12,230 bases of DNA from CAZMGG01 sp964565715 (GCA_964565715.1 CAZMGG010000160.1:1-12230); one strand, 5' to 3'. Counted from the stretch's first letter, positions 1-6,868 are shown. Notes: generated by a model from the sequence alone, not told the origin. A program made the numbers and translations.

Positions 1-1
1 G

Positions 2-388
2 TCGATCAACCTGCTGTCCGGCGGCGAGCGCAGCCTCACCGCCCTGGCGATCCTGTTCGCCCTGTTCAAGGTGCGGCCGAGCCCGTTCTGCATCCTCGAC
101 GAGGTCGACGCGGCGCTGGACGAGACCAACGTCGAGCGCTTCCTGCGCGTGCTGAAGGAGTTCACCGACGAGACGCAGTTCTGCATCGTCACCCACCACA
201 AGCGCACCATGGCGGCGTGCCAGGTGCTGTATGGCATCACCATGCAGCGCCGCGGCGTCAGCTCGCGCATCGCGGTGTCGCTGGAGGAGGTGGACGGCTT
301 CCAGGAGGGCGCCACCGCGGCGGTGGCGGGCCGGCCCGATCCGGCGCTGAAGAAGCGGATCGCCGGCGAAGAGGCGGTCGGGTTCTAG
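2..388 (+). CDS. smc: Chromosome segregation protein SMC, C-terminal fragment
   Basis: This is the C-terminal end of an SMC ATPase, which dimerises, binds DNA and organises and segregates the chromosome with the ScpA/ScpB kleisin complex. The reading frame is open at the left edge, so the start, Walker A, coiled coil and hinge lie outside the window; 128 codons remain. In order, the fragment shows the ABC signature motif LLSGGERSLTALAILFA at residues 4-20, a Walker B and D-loop in CILDEVDAALDE at about 36-47, and the switch-histidine region FCIVTHHKRTM at about 60-70. It then has the SMC-type tail YGITMQRRGVS. Motif order and spacing match bacterial SMC better than RecN or SbcC, because the YGxTMQ segment after the switch histidine is typical of SMC. 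The frame stops at TAG with no sign of truncation. The next gene starts 68 bp downstream on the same strand. Confidence 0.95.
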   Translation, partial: SINLLSGGERSLTALAILFALFKVRPSPFCILDEVDAALDETNVERFLRVLKEFTDETQFCIVTHHKRTMAACQVLYGITMQRRGVSSRIAVSLEEVDGFQEGATAAVAGRPDPALKKRIAGEEAVGF

Positions 389-419
389 AAGGCGTCGGGT
401 TCCAGGCCTGGTCGGGGGC

Positions 420-425
420 TACCAT
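420..425 (+). promoter_or_regulatory. Possible -10 hexamer TACCAT for the secreted protein gene
   Basis: The word CTACCAT lies 31 nt before the chosen ATG, just after the smc stop. CTACCAT recurs upstream of the cotH-like gene and CTACCCT upstream of sucC, and TANNNT words are uncommon in sequence this GC-rich. No convincing -35 hexamer is visible at the standard spacing. An ATG overlaps the end of this word (position 424) and is in frame, so it could instead be part of a longer coding region. This is inference only. Confidence 0.25.
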
Positions 426-456
426 GGCGCGTCCTGCCCAGGCCCCCCGGATCCCC

Positions 457-1494
457 ATGAGCCTCCGCCGCATCGTCGTCCCCGCCCTCCTGCTGCTGCC
501 GCTCGCGACCCTCACCGCGCAGATCCCGCAGACCACCCTCAGCACGGTCACCGCCACGCCGATCGCCGTGCTGTCGCAGGTCGGCACCCAGAGCGCCTTC
601 ACCGTCGTGCCCGCCAACACGCCGGTGGCCGGCACGCCCAACACCGTCAACATCAACGCCCGCCTCGACCAGGGCGGCTACGCCAGCGCGACGACGATCG
701 CCTATCCGACCCAGCCCTACCAGGGCAGCATCGGCCTCAACTTCTTCGAGCGCGCCTACGCCCGCGGCACCGCCGCCGAGATCGCCGGCACCAGCAGCAG
801 CGCCCAGCAGAACGGCGCCATGCACGGCCCGCACGCCCTGCTGCTCACCTTCCGCAACGCGCCGGGCACCGCCGGCCGCATCGTCTTCAACTTCCGCGCC
901 AGCACCACCGGCGCCGTGGCCGGCTCGATCGACATCGGCGACGACGGCAACGTCGAGTTCGCCGCCACCGCCGGCGCCAGCCGCGAGTTCCCGTTCACCT
1001 TCGGCCCGAGCGGCCAGGTCGTCGTGCGGGTGACCAACGACTGCCGCGCGACCGGCACCGGCAACCCCAACGACTTCGTCTCGGCGTGGACCGAGATATG
1101 GACCGGCTTCCGGCCCGACCTCACCGCGCAGTGCACCATCACCGCCTACGGCACCGCCTGCGGCGGCGTCACCGCCAACGGCGCCGAGGTGGTGATCGGC
1201 AGCAGCCGCGTGCTGACCTTCCTGGTGAACGGCGCCTTCGCCAACTCGGTGGTGCTGGCGGCGAGCGGCGACCGGCAGCTCGGCGTGCAGCTGCCCGGCG
1301 GCTGCAGCCTGCTCTGCAACGCCACCGGCGTGCGGCTGCTGCAGAGCGACAGCCTCGGCAACGCCACCGACTCGTACGCCATCCCGGCCACGGCGGTGGG
1401 CACCAGCTGGTTCCAGTTCCTGCCGCTCGACCTGCTGAGCGGCAACCTGGTGCTGACCGCCAGCAACGGCCTCAGGGTCGACTGCGTGCGGTAG
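457..1494 (+). CDS. Secreted beta-rich protein with Planctomycetota-type C-terminal module
   Basis: The product is 345 residues and I do not recognise a catalytic family. The ATG at 457 was chosen because it gives a clean signal peptide: basic MSLRR, a hydrophobic core of about 13 residues, then a likely cleavage near LTA-Q at residue 21. An in-frame ATG at 424 would add 11 residues ahead of it. The mature protein is rich in Thr, Ala, Gly and Val and looks all-beta. From about residue 226 comes a module with YGTACGG (231-237), LPGGCSLL, a conserved SWFQF and a final SNGLRVDC. The same arrangement ends the CotH-like protein elsewhere in this window. Several Cys residues (CTI, ACGG, GGC, LLC, VDC) suggest disulfides outside the cytoplasm. 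No lipobox or membrane anchor is seen. The role is unknown; a structural or binding function at the cell surface is a guess. The 3' end overlaps the convergent ATPase gene by 23 bp. Confidence 0.8.
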   Translation: MSLRRIVVPALLLLPLATLTAQIPQTTLSTVTATPIAVLSQVGTQSAFTVVPANTPVAGTPNTVNINARLDQGGYASATTIAYPTQPYQGSIGLNFFERAYARGTAAEIAGTSSSAQQNGAMHGPHALLLTFRNAPGTAGRIVFNFRASTTGAVAGSIDIGDDGNVEFAATAGASREFPFTFGPSGQVVVRVTNDCRATGTGNPNDFVSAWTEIWTGFRPDLTAQCTITAYGTACGGVTANGAEVVIGSSRVLTFLVNGAFANSVVLAASGDRQLGVQLPGGCSLLCNATGVRLLQSDSLGNATDSYAIPATAVGTSWFQFLPLDLLSGNLVLTASNGLRVDCVR

Positions 1495-2872
1495 CGGCCG
1501 ACAGCCGCAGCAGCAGCACGGCGGCGGGCAGGATCGGGATGCCGTCGATGCTGCCCGCCTGGCCGATCCGGCCGGCGATCAGGCCGCGCGGCCGCCGGCG
1601 GATCTCCTTCAGGTCCGCCGGTCGATGCTGGCGCGACCACTTGACCTCCAGGCAGTGGATGCGCCGCCGCTCCAGCCAGGCGATGTCCACCTCGCCCTGG
1701 CCCTTCAGGTAGTAGACCGGCCGCTGGCGCGCCACGTGGGCGGCGAAGGTCGCCTCCAGGTCGCGCTGCAGCCGCAGGTCCGGGTCGAGGTCGTGGTCGG
1801 GCTCGCCGAGCCAGTGGCGCACGGCGCGGTGGATGAACGGGTCGGCGAAGAAGACCTTGCGGGCCTTCTTCGGTGCCGGTCCCAGCGTGTCCTCGCTGAG
1901 GGCGGGCACCACCAGGGCGGCGTCCATCCGCTCCAGCAGGCCGATGTAGTCGGCGATGGTCTTCGGGTGGTCGATGGAGAGGACCTTGGCCAGCGCGTTC
2001 CAGGTGAGCTGCGAGCCCTGCCGGTCGGCGATGGCCTGCAGCACCTCGCGCAGGTAGCGCTCGTTCCGTTCCAGCCGCAGGAAGTCGCCGCGGATCCAGT
2101 CGGCGTAGATGCGCAGGGTGGCGTCGGCGATCGCCCCGTCCCGCTGCAGATCGTTGATCGCCGGCAGGAAGCCGCCGGACAGGTGGTAGGCGTGCAGCTC
2201 CCCGGTCAGCGCCGCGATGTCGTCGGCCGGCAGCGGCGGCGCATCCGCCAGGGCGCCCTCGGCACAGACCGCCAGCAGGCCCGCATCGCACCGGCCCCGC
2301 AGCCCGCAGAACTCGCCGAACGACAGCGGGCGCAGGTGGAAGTCGTGCTCGCGGGCGCGGCCGCGGCGGCCGGGCAGGCGCTTCAGGCTGTCCTGGATCA
2401 CCACGTGGTCGGAACCGGTCAGCAGGACGAAGTGTTGCTGCAGCAAGCCCGCGTCGGCCAGGTACTTGATCGTCCGGTCCCACTCCGGCACGTAGGTCAC
2501 CTCGTCGAGGAACAGCCATCCCGCCGCGCCGCCGGGCCGCGCCGCCAGCAGGTCGGTCAGCACCACCCGCAGCTCCTCGGCGTCGCGGAACGGCTCGCAG
2601 GTGACGTAGGCGATCGCTGTGGGCGCCTGCCCGCGCCGCAGCAGCGCCGCCATCGCCTGCTTCACCAGCGTGCTCTTGCCGACCTGGCGACCGCCGACCA
2701 GGGTGTAGAGGCCCGGCACGTCCAGCGGCAGCCGCCCCAGCAGCTCCGACTCGTGCACCAGCGGTTGCTGCCGCAGCCGCATCAGGGTGGGGTCGGCCTT
2801 CGCGAAGGCCTCCCGCCCCTGCCAGTGCAGGTTGTGCGGCAGCAGCCGGCTGTCGAGGTGGTGCCGGTCCAT
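1472..2872 (-). CDS. AAA ATPase with DUF4143-type C-terminal domain
   Basis: A 466-residue ATP-binding protein of the AAA_14/DUF4143 class, whose members are widespread, often mobile and poorly understood. Residues 60-68 (GGRQVGKST) are Walker A, 119-124 (WLFLDE) Walker B, and LLTGSD at 150-155 a sensor-1-like strand. The family signatures LPGRRGR (166-172) and LRPLSFGEF (180-188) follow. About residues 285-325 resemble a winged helix (SQLTWNALAKVLSIDHPKTIADYI region). The C-terminus has a PD-(D/E)XK-like core, with GEVDI (D396) followed by CLEVKW (E409, K411), so nuclease or DNA-binding activity is possible but unproven. The ATG at 2872 leaves about the usual family length. No Shine-Dalgarno sequence is seen. 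It is a single gene diverging from the hydrolase-dipeptidase fusion across a palindrome-containing region, and it converges with the secreted protein gene. The lone setting fits a transferred accessory gene. The family call is secure; the function is not. Confidence 0.88.
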   Translation of the reverse strand: MDRHHLDSRLLPHNLHWQGREAFAKADPTLMRLRQQPLVHESELLGRLPLDVPGLYTLVGGRQVGKSTLVKQAMAALLRRGQAPTAIAYVTCEPFRDAEELRVVLTDLLAARPGGAAGWLFLDEVTYVPEWDRTIKYLADAGLLQQHFVLLTGSDHVVIQDSLKRLPGRRGRAREHDFHLRPLSFGEFCGLRGRCDAGLLAVCAEGALADAPPLPADDIAALTGELHAYHLSGGFLPAINDLQRDGAIADATLRIYADWIRGDFLRLERNERYLREVLQAIADRQGSQLTWNALAKVLSIDHPKTIADYIGLLERMDAALVVPALSEDTLGPAPKKARKVFFADPFIHRAVRHWLGEPDHDLDPDLRLQRDLEATFAAHVARQRPVYYLKGQGEVDIAWLERRRIHCLEVKWSRQHRPADLKEIRRRPRGLIAGRIGQAGSIDGIPILPAAVLLLRLSAATARSRP

Positions 2873-2880
2873 GTCCCAGG

Positions 2881-2890
2881 GATGATCATC
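2881..2890. repeat. Perfect 10-bp palindrome GATGATCATC
   Basis: GATGA/TCATC is fully self-complementary and lies 8 bp upstream of the ATPase start codon, covering the proposed -10. It may be a second regulator half of the neighbouring operator or a chance palindrome. Confidence 0.35.
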
Positions 2891-2913
2891 GGTCAGTGAC
2901 TAAATGTAGTCAA
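2885..2913 (-). promoter_or_regulatory. Possible sigma70-type promoter for the AAA ATPase gene
   Basis: On the minus strand, TTGACT (2913-2908) and GATGAT (2890-2885) are separated by 17 bp, which fits a sigma70-like -35/-10 pair (5/6 and 4/6 matches). The -10 end lies 12 nt before the ATG at 2872, implying a very short leader. The -35 sits inside the TGACTA/TAGTCA palindrome, so a bound protein could block RNA polymerase. This is pattern matching only. Confidence 0.4.
2897..2912. promoter_or_regulatory. Perfect inverted repeat TGACTAAATGTAGTCA, candidate operator
   Basis: Two 6-bp arms, TGACTA and TAGTCA, flank a 4-bp centre. A third half-site, TGACTG, lies at 2917-2922, 20 bp from the first, and outer arms TCAGT (2893-2897) and ACTGA (2919-2923) extend the symmetry. 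The cluster sits in the divergent region between the ATPase and the hydrolase-dipeptidase genes and overlaps the proposed ATPase -35. The local AT-richness is unusual for this window. It looks like a binding site for a dimeric regulator, but no regulator gene is adjacent. Confidence 0.45.
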
Positions 2914-2977
2914 TCATGACTGAATAAACCTCGGTGCGGCTGGACCGGGCCCGGGCGCCCGGCCAGACTTGCCCGCC

Positions 2978-5308
2978 GTGAAGGCCTTCCTCCGCGTACT
3001 CGTCCTCGGCCTCCCGCTCCTCGCCCTGCCGGCCCAGGCGCCGGTCGACCCCCAGGTCCAGGCCCAGCTCCGCGAGGCGCTGGTCGAGGATCTGGGCCGC
3101 TGGATCCCGCGCCTGATGCAGGAGCACGGCCTGCCCGCCGTCTGCATCGCCGCCATCGACGAGCCCGGTGGCGACGCCCGCCCCTGGTCCATGGCCACCG
3201 GCTTCGGCCTCGCCGACCCGGCCGGCACCGCCGCCTCGGCCGGCACCGTCCACCGCGTGGCCTCGATCAGCAAGCTGTTCACCGCCACCGCCTGCATGGT
3301 CCTGGTCGAACGCGGCCAGCTCGACCTCGACGCGCCGGTCACCCGCTACCTGCCGGACTTCGCGCCGCGCGGCCCCGGCGCCGGGCAGATCACCCTGCGG
3401 CATCTGCTCAGCCACCAGGCCGGTCTGGTCCGCGAGTCGCCGGTGGGTCACTACTTCGACGCCAGCGATCCGGGCCTGCTGGCCACCGTGCAGAGCCTGA
3501 ACGACACCGAGCTGGTCTACCGCCCGGGCCAGCGCTTCAAGTACTCCAACCCCGGCCCCGGCGTGGTCGGCGCGGTGATCGCCAAGGTCACCGGCAAGTC
3601 CTTCGAGGACGCCGTGCGCGAACTGGTCCTGGCCCCGCTCCACCTGCACGACTCCGACTTCGCCGCCCGCCCGGACCTCGTCGCCCGCACGGCGGCCGGC
3701 ATCATGTGGACCCCCGACGGCCGCGCCATCCCGACGCCCGACTTCCCGTTCGGCTACGGCCCCGCCGCCAACCTGCGCTCCACCGTCGCCGACCTCACCG
3801 GCTTCGCCCGCTCCTGGTTCCCGCACACCAGCCGGCGCGTGCTCACGCCCGAGTCGCAGGCTGCCATGTGGCGCGTGCCGTTCGCCCCGCCCGACCGGAC
3901 GACCGGCTGCGCGCTCGGCTTCTTCGTCGGCGAGCTGGACGGTCACCGCCAGGTCGAGCACGGCGGTGCGGTCTACGGCTTCGCCAGCCAGCTGGCGGCG
4001 CTGCCCGAAGTGGGCCTCGCCGTGGCGGTGGTCACGACCGTCGACTTCACCAATGCGATCAGCGAGGCGATCGCCGAACGCACCCTCCGCGGGCTGTTGC
4101 GGGCCCGGCAGGGCAAGGGAATCGAGCCGGTGGTGCCGCCGCAGCCGGTGGGGGCGGAGCGGGCCCGGGCGCTGGCCGGGCGCTATGCCGATGCGCGCGG
4201 CTGGCTCGACCTGCTGGCCCGCGGCGAGGAGCTGTATCTGGATCCGTCGGCGGGCCAGCGCATGCGCCTGCGCCAGCGCGGCGACGAGCTGGTGGCCGAC
4301 GACCGGACGTCGCTGAGCCGTACGCTGCAGGTGCTGGACGACGGCAAGGCGGTCCGTTATCGCGGCCGCACCATGCAACGACAGCCCGATGTGGCGCCGG
4401 CGCCTTGTCCGCCGGACCTGCTGCCGCTGCTCGGCGAGTACGGCTGGGACTTCGACGTGCTGGTGGTCTTCGAGGACCAGGGCCGGCTGTGCGTCCTGAT
4501 CGAATGGGTGGAGCGCGCGGTGCTGGAGCCGCTGGGGCCCGATCGGTTCCGCTTCGGCGATGGCACGATGTACTCGGGTGATCTGGTGGTGTTCGAGCGC
4601 GACGGCCAGGGTGTGCTGACGGGTGTGCGGGTCGGCGGCACGCTGTTCCCGCATCGGCCGTGGCCGCAGGGGCCGTTCCGCATCGAGCCGGTCGGCCCGG
4701 TGGCCGAGGTGCGGGCGGCATTGCCGAAGGCGGAGCCGCCGGCGACGGCGGATGCGCGGGAACCGGAGCTGGTGGACCTGGCGGCGGCGGTGCCGGGGGT
4801 GAAGCTGGAGGTGCGGTATGCGACCGCCGACAACTTCCTGGGGGTGGCGGTGTACGAGCACGCGGTGGCGCGGATGCAGGCCCCGGCGGCGGCGGCGCTG
4901 GCGCGGGTGCAGGCGGCGCTGAAGGAGAAGGGCTACGGGCTGCTGGTGTTCGATGCGTACCGGCCGTGGTCGGTGACGCGGCTGTTCTGGGCGGCGACGC
5001 CCGAGCATCTGCACCACTTCGTGGCGGATCCGAGCAAGGGCTCGCGGCACAACCGCGGCTGCGCGGTGGATCTGACGCTGGTGGAACTCGGCAGCGGCAA
5101 GGTGGTGGACATGCCGTCGGGGTTCGACGAGTTCACCGTGCGGGCGTATCCGGACTGGCCAGGCGGGACGTCACGGGAGCGGTGGCACCGGGAACTGCTG
5201 CGGCAGGCGATGGCCGCCGAGGGGTTCTCGGTGTACGAGCACGAGTGGTGGCACTTCGACTTCGCGGGCTGGGAGCGGTGGCCGGTGCTCGACATCCCGC
5301 TGAAGTGA
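2978..5308 (+). CDS. Exported serine hydrolase (class C beta-lactamase fold) fused to VanX-type D-Ala-D-Ala dipeptidase
   Basis: A 776-residue two-enzyme fusion. GTG at 2978 gives a compact signal peptide (MKAFLRVLVLGLPLLALPAQA); a TTG at 2969 would add only three residues. Residues about 25-370 are a serine hydrolase of the class C beta-lactamase/DD-peptidase fold: nucleophile motif SISK (S96, K99), YSN (Y189) and the third motif HGG (328-330). Residues about 390-580 form a beta-rich linker resembling the extra C-terminal domain of many such hydrolases. Residues about 590-776 are a complete M15D dipeptidase: DAYRP (659-663, with R662 matching the VanX active-site Arg), SRHNRGCAVD (689-698) and EWWHF (756-760). 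Predicted zinc ligands are H691, D698 and H759, with E756 as catalytic base. VanX enzymes hydrolyse free D-Ala-D-Ala, while the N-domain may cleave peptides or esters ending in D-Ala. Both would act outside the cytoplasm, suggesting wall recycling or scavenging. Codon use changes from C-ending to G-ending between the halves. Confidence 0.9.
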   Translation: MKAFLRVLVLGLPLLALPAQAPVDPQVQAQLREALVEDLGRWIPRLMQEHGLPAVCIAAIDEPGGDARPWSMATGFGLADPAGTAASAGTVHRVASISKLFTATACMVLVERGQLDLDAPVTRYLPDFAPRGPGAGQITLRHLLSHQAGLVRESPVGHYFDASDPGLLATVQSLNDTELVYRPGQRFKYSNPGPGVVGAVIAKVTGKSFEDAVRELVLAPLHLHDSDFAARPDLVARTAAGIMWTPDGRAIPTPDFPFGYGPAANLRSTVADLTGFARSWFPHTSRRVLTPESQAAMWRVPFAPPDRTTGCALGFFVGELDGHRQVEHGGAVYGFASQLAALPEVGLAVAVVTTVDFTNAISEAIAERTLRGLLRARQGKGIEPVVPPQPVGAERARALAGRYADARGWLDLLARGEELYLDPSAGQRMRLRQRGDELVADDRTSLSRTLQVLDDGKAVRYRGRTMQRQPDVAPAPCPPDLLPLLGEYGWDFDVLVVFEDQGRLCVLIEWVERAVLEPLGPDRFRFGDGTMYSGDLVVFERDGQGVLTGVRVGGTLFPHRPWPQGPFRIEPVGPVAEVRAALPKAEPPATADAREPELVDLAAAVPGVKLEVRYATADNFLGVAVYEHAVARMQAPAAAALARVQAALKEKGYGLLVFDAYRPWSVTRLFWAATPEHLHHFVADPSKGSRHNRGCAVDLTLVELGSGKVVDMPSGFDEFTVRAYPDWPGGTSRERWHRELLRQAMAAEGFSVYEHEWWHFDFAGWERWPVLDIPLK

Positions 5309-5417
5309 GGGTGGGGGGCGACGAGGCGACACCGCGCGCATCTCGACGGAAGCCAGGACCGGGCACGCGCGGCGTCCGTGCTGCATCCCTCGATCTGGCC
5401 GCCAGGATCGTCACTTG

Positions 5418-5467
5418 AATTAGTGCGCAATCAAGATGACGCCCCGTGCCAGCGGAACCGCAGTCTC
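5418..5467. repeat. Imperfect direct repeat, copy 1
   Basis: This copy aligns with 5610-5658 at about 80% identity by hand, with nine mismatches and one indel region. The shared 13-bp core is GTGCGCAATCAAG (5423-5435), with later matches CGTGCC, GCGGA and GTCTC. The copies are offset by 192 bp. In this copy the core is enclosed by the TCACTTGA/TCAAGATGA stem. Confidence 0.65.
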
Positions 5468-5609
5468 GGTGATCCGGCGCCAATCGAGAGTCCCGACTCC
5501 GCCGTGCACCCTGGGCCCTCCAGCCCTGTGTAGTCAGTAACGCCGCACAACCCGGCGGCGTAATCCTGTGACATGTCCGGACTTGTGCCTCGCAGCCACT
5601 GGAACTCCA

Positions 5610-5658
5610 GATTCGTGCGCAATCAAGTTGGCGGGACGTGCCGGCGGAGCCGTGTCTC
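5610..5658. repeat. Imperfect direct repeat, copy 2
   Basis: Second copy of the repeat whose first copy is at 5418-5467, with the core GTGCGCAATCAAG at 5615-5627. It is preceded directly by the inverted repeat CTGGA-AC-TCCAG (5599-5610), whereas copy 1 has a different flanking stem. The copies therefore share the core but not their left flanks. Confidence 0.65.
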
Positions 5659-5682
5659 AGAAGGCGTTCAGGCGCTGCCGGC

Positions 5683-5698
5683 AGGCGTCAGATCGCCT
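5683..5698 (-). terminator. Possible stem-loop just after the dCTP deaminase gene
   Basis: AGGCG-TCAGAT-CGCCT forms a 5-bp stem with a 6-nt loop within 20 bp of the deaminase stop codon. Next to it is the 10-bp palindrome CTGCCGGCAG (5675-5684). There is no U-tract, so a classical intrinsic terminator is not supported. Confidence 0.25.
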
Positions 5699-5700
5699 CC

Positions 5701-6801
5701 TCAGCCCTGCCGGAAGTGCTTGCTGAGCTTCAGCCCCTGCCCCTGGTAGTGCGAACTCAGCCGCCGGTCCCCGTACACCACCTCCGGCATCTGCTGCGTC
5801 CGGAAGAAGGCCAGCTTGAAGAACACCTGGCCGTCCTCCAGCAGGAACGGCACGTCGTGCGGCCGCACCTCCAACACCGCCCGGGTACCCTTCTCGCCGC
5901 CGAAGCCGTTGTCGAAGAACCCCGCGTAGTTCGTCCGCAGCTCGCCGATCCCCACGTCATACGCCACCATCTCCGCGGCCAGATGCGGCGGCACCCGCAC
6001 CCGTTCCTTGCTGGCGAAGATGTAGAACTCCTCCGGTTCGACCACCAGCCGGCCGTTGCGCGGCTCGGGGATCTCGGCGAAGAACTCGTCCCACTCGTGA
6101 CGGCCCTCCTGGGCCATGTCGAGCACGCCGGTGTAGCGCCGCGCCAGGTAGCCGATCGGGCCGCGCAGGTCCTGGTCGCGGCGGATCGCCACGCCCATGC
6201 AGAGGCCGCCGTCGATGCGCAGCGCGGCGGCCGGCAGCGGCTGGCCGCGGTCGTCGAACAGGAGCCCGCCGCGCTCGTGCTCGGCGCGCAGCTCGGCGTC
6301 GGACAGCACCGCGTTGCCCTCGCTGAAGCGGACCTGGCAGAGTGACAAGCCCGTCCGGACCTTCACCGGGAAGCTGCGCGGCACGATCTCCAGGTACAAC
6401 GGACCCGTGTAGCCCGGATTGAGCTGCTCGAAGCGGCCGCAGCGGTCGCCGAGCAGGCGCGTGAACAGGTCGAGCCGGCCGGTCGAGGACTTCGGGTTGG
6501 CGCGGACGAGGCAGGAGAGCGGCCGCTCGATGCGCTCGAGCAGCGGCACGATGTAGCAGTGGCCCTTCTCCAGCACCGCGCCGTCGGTGAGATCGAACGT
6601 GTAGAGCGTCGTCTCGTCGAGGCGGTCGGCGACGCGGCAGTTCTCGGGCAGGAAGCCGGAACGGACCCGGTAGCCGCGGGTGGCGAGCCGCAGGTCCAGC
6701 GAGCTGGGCTGGATCTGGGCGGGCGCGATCGGGGGATTGCTGGTCAGCGAACCGTTCTGGATGAGTTCGCGGATCTGCTGGTAGACCAGGATGCCGTCCA
6801 T
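5701..6801 (-). CDS. dcd: Two-domain dCTP deaminase
   Basis: A 366-residue 2'-deoxycytidine 5'-triphosphate deaminase, converting dCTP to dUTP and ammonia for dTMP synthesis in the cytoplasm. It is about twice the length of the single-domain E. coli type and matches the longer duplicated form known mainly from alphaproteobacteria. The N-terminal half has QPSSLDLRL (31-39), ANPKSSTGRLD (101-111) and GPLYLEI with the likely catalytic E138. The C-terminal half has YDVGIGELRTNYAGFFDNGF (281-300), a second VLEV glutamate at E311, and the terminal HYQGQGLKLSKHF. ATG at 6801 is preferred over an in-frame GTG at 6813, because the GTG would overlap the possible -10 word TAGTGT. The gene lies 67 bp after the hlyD-like gene on the same strand, so it could be a fifth operon member or have its own promoter. 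As in the hydrolase-dipeptidase gene, codons shift from C-ending to G-ending in the second half. Confidence 0.93.
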   Translation of the reverse strand: MDGILVYQQIRELIQNGSLTSNPPIAPAQIQPSSLDLRLATRGYRVRSGFLPENCRVADRLDETTLYTFDLTDGAVLEKGHCYIVPLLERIERPLSCLVRANPKSSTGRLDLFTRLLGDRCGRFEQLNPGYTGPLYLEIVPRSFPVKVRTGLSLCQVRFSEGNAVLSDAELRAEHERGGLLFDDRGQPLPAAALRIDGGLCMGVAIRRDQDLRGPIGYLARRYTGVLDMAQEGRHEWDEFFAEIPEPRNGRLVVEPEEFYIFASKERVRVPPHLAAEMVAYDVGIGELRTNYAGFFDNGFGGEKGTRAVLEVRPHDVPFLLEDGQVFFKLAFFRTQQMPEVVYGDRRLSSHYQGQGLKLSKHFRQG

Positions 6802-6811
6802 GCGGCGGGTC

Positions 6812-6817
6812 ACACTA
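6812..6817 (-). promoter_or_regulatory. Possible -10 hexamer TAGTGT for the dCTP deaminase gene
   Basis: GCTAGTGTGACCCGCCGC precedes the ATG at 6801, placing TAGTGT 10 nt before the start codon. The layout (CTANNNTG, then a C-rich leader) resembles that before sucC. No -35 hexamer is evident. If used, this would give the deaminase expression independent of the upstream operon. Confidence 0.3.
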
Positions 6818-6868
6818 GCAGCGGGGCGGCCGGAATTCGCCGGGCTGGTCGGGCGGCAGCCGATGGGC

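Larger units (their letters stand above)
5309..5700. other. Gene-free region between convergent genes, with repeats
   Basis: This 392-bp stretch lies between two convergent stop codons and holds no convincing gene. Its G+C content is visibly lower than its flanks. It contains an imperfect 50-bp direct repeat, a stem TCACTTGA/TCAAG-A-TGA (5411-5439, 12-nt loop), CTGGA-AC-TCCAG (5599-5610), a near-perfect palindrome ACATGTCCGGACTTGT (5571-5586) and a weak GCACG/CGTGC stem (5363-5381). A 63-codon minus-strand frame runs from one repeat copy to the other, starting at TTG, but shows no recognisable domain. The region may be a decayed mobile or dispersed repeat element; this is inference. Confidence 0.6.

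Noticed and set aside
402..411. Palindrome CCAGGCCTGG after smc as a terminator
   Set aside because: It has no loop and no U-tract, so it cannot form a normal terminator hairpin; 10-bp GC palindromes are common here.
2900..5050. Long minus-strand open frame opposite the hydrolase-dipeptidase gene
   Set aside because: The translation is Arg, His, Gln and Gly rich with no domain, and the plus strand carries two intact catalytic domains.
5431..5622. 63-codon minus-strand frame in the gene-free island
   Set aside because: It starts at TTG inside a repeat, ends inside the other repeat copy, and has no recognisable domain or ribosome binding site. It is mentioned only as part of the repeat region.
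5418..5658. CRISPR array
   Set aside because: There are only two imperfect repeat copies, 192 bp apart, with no regular spacers and no cas genes.
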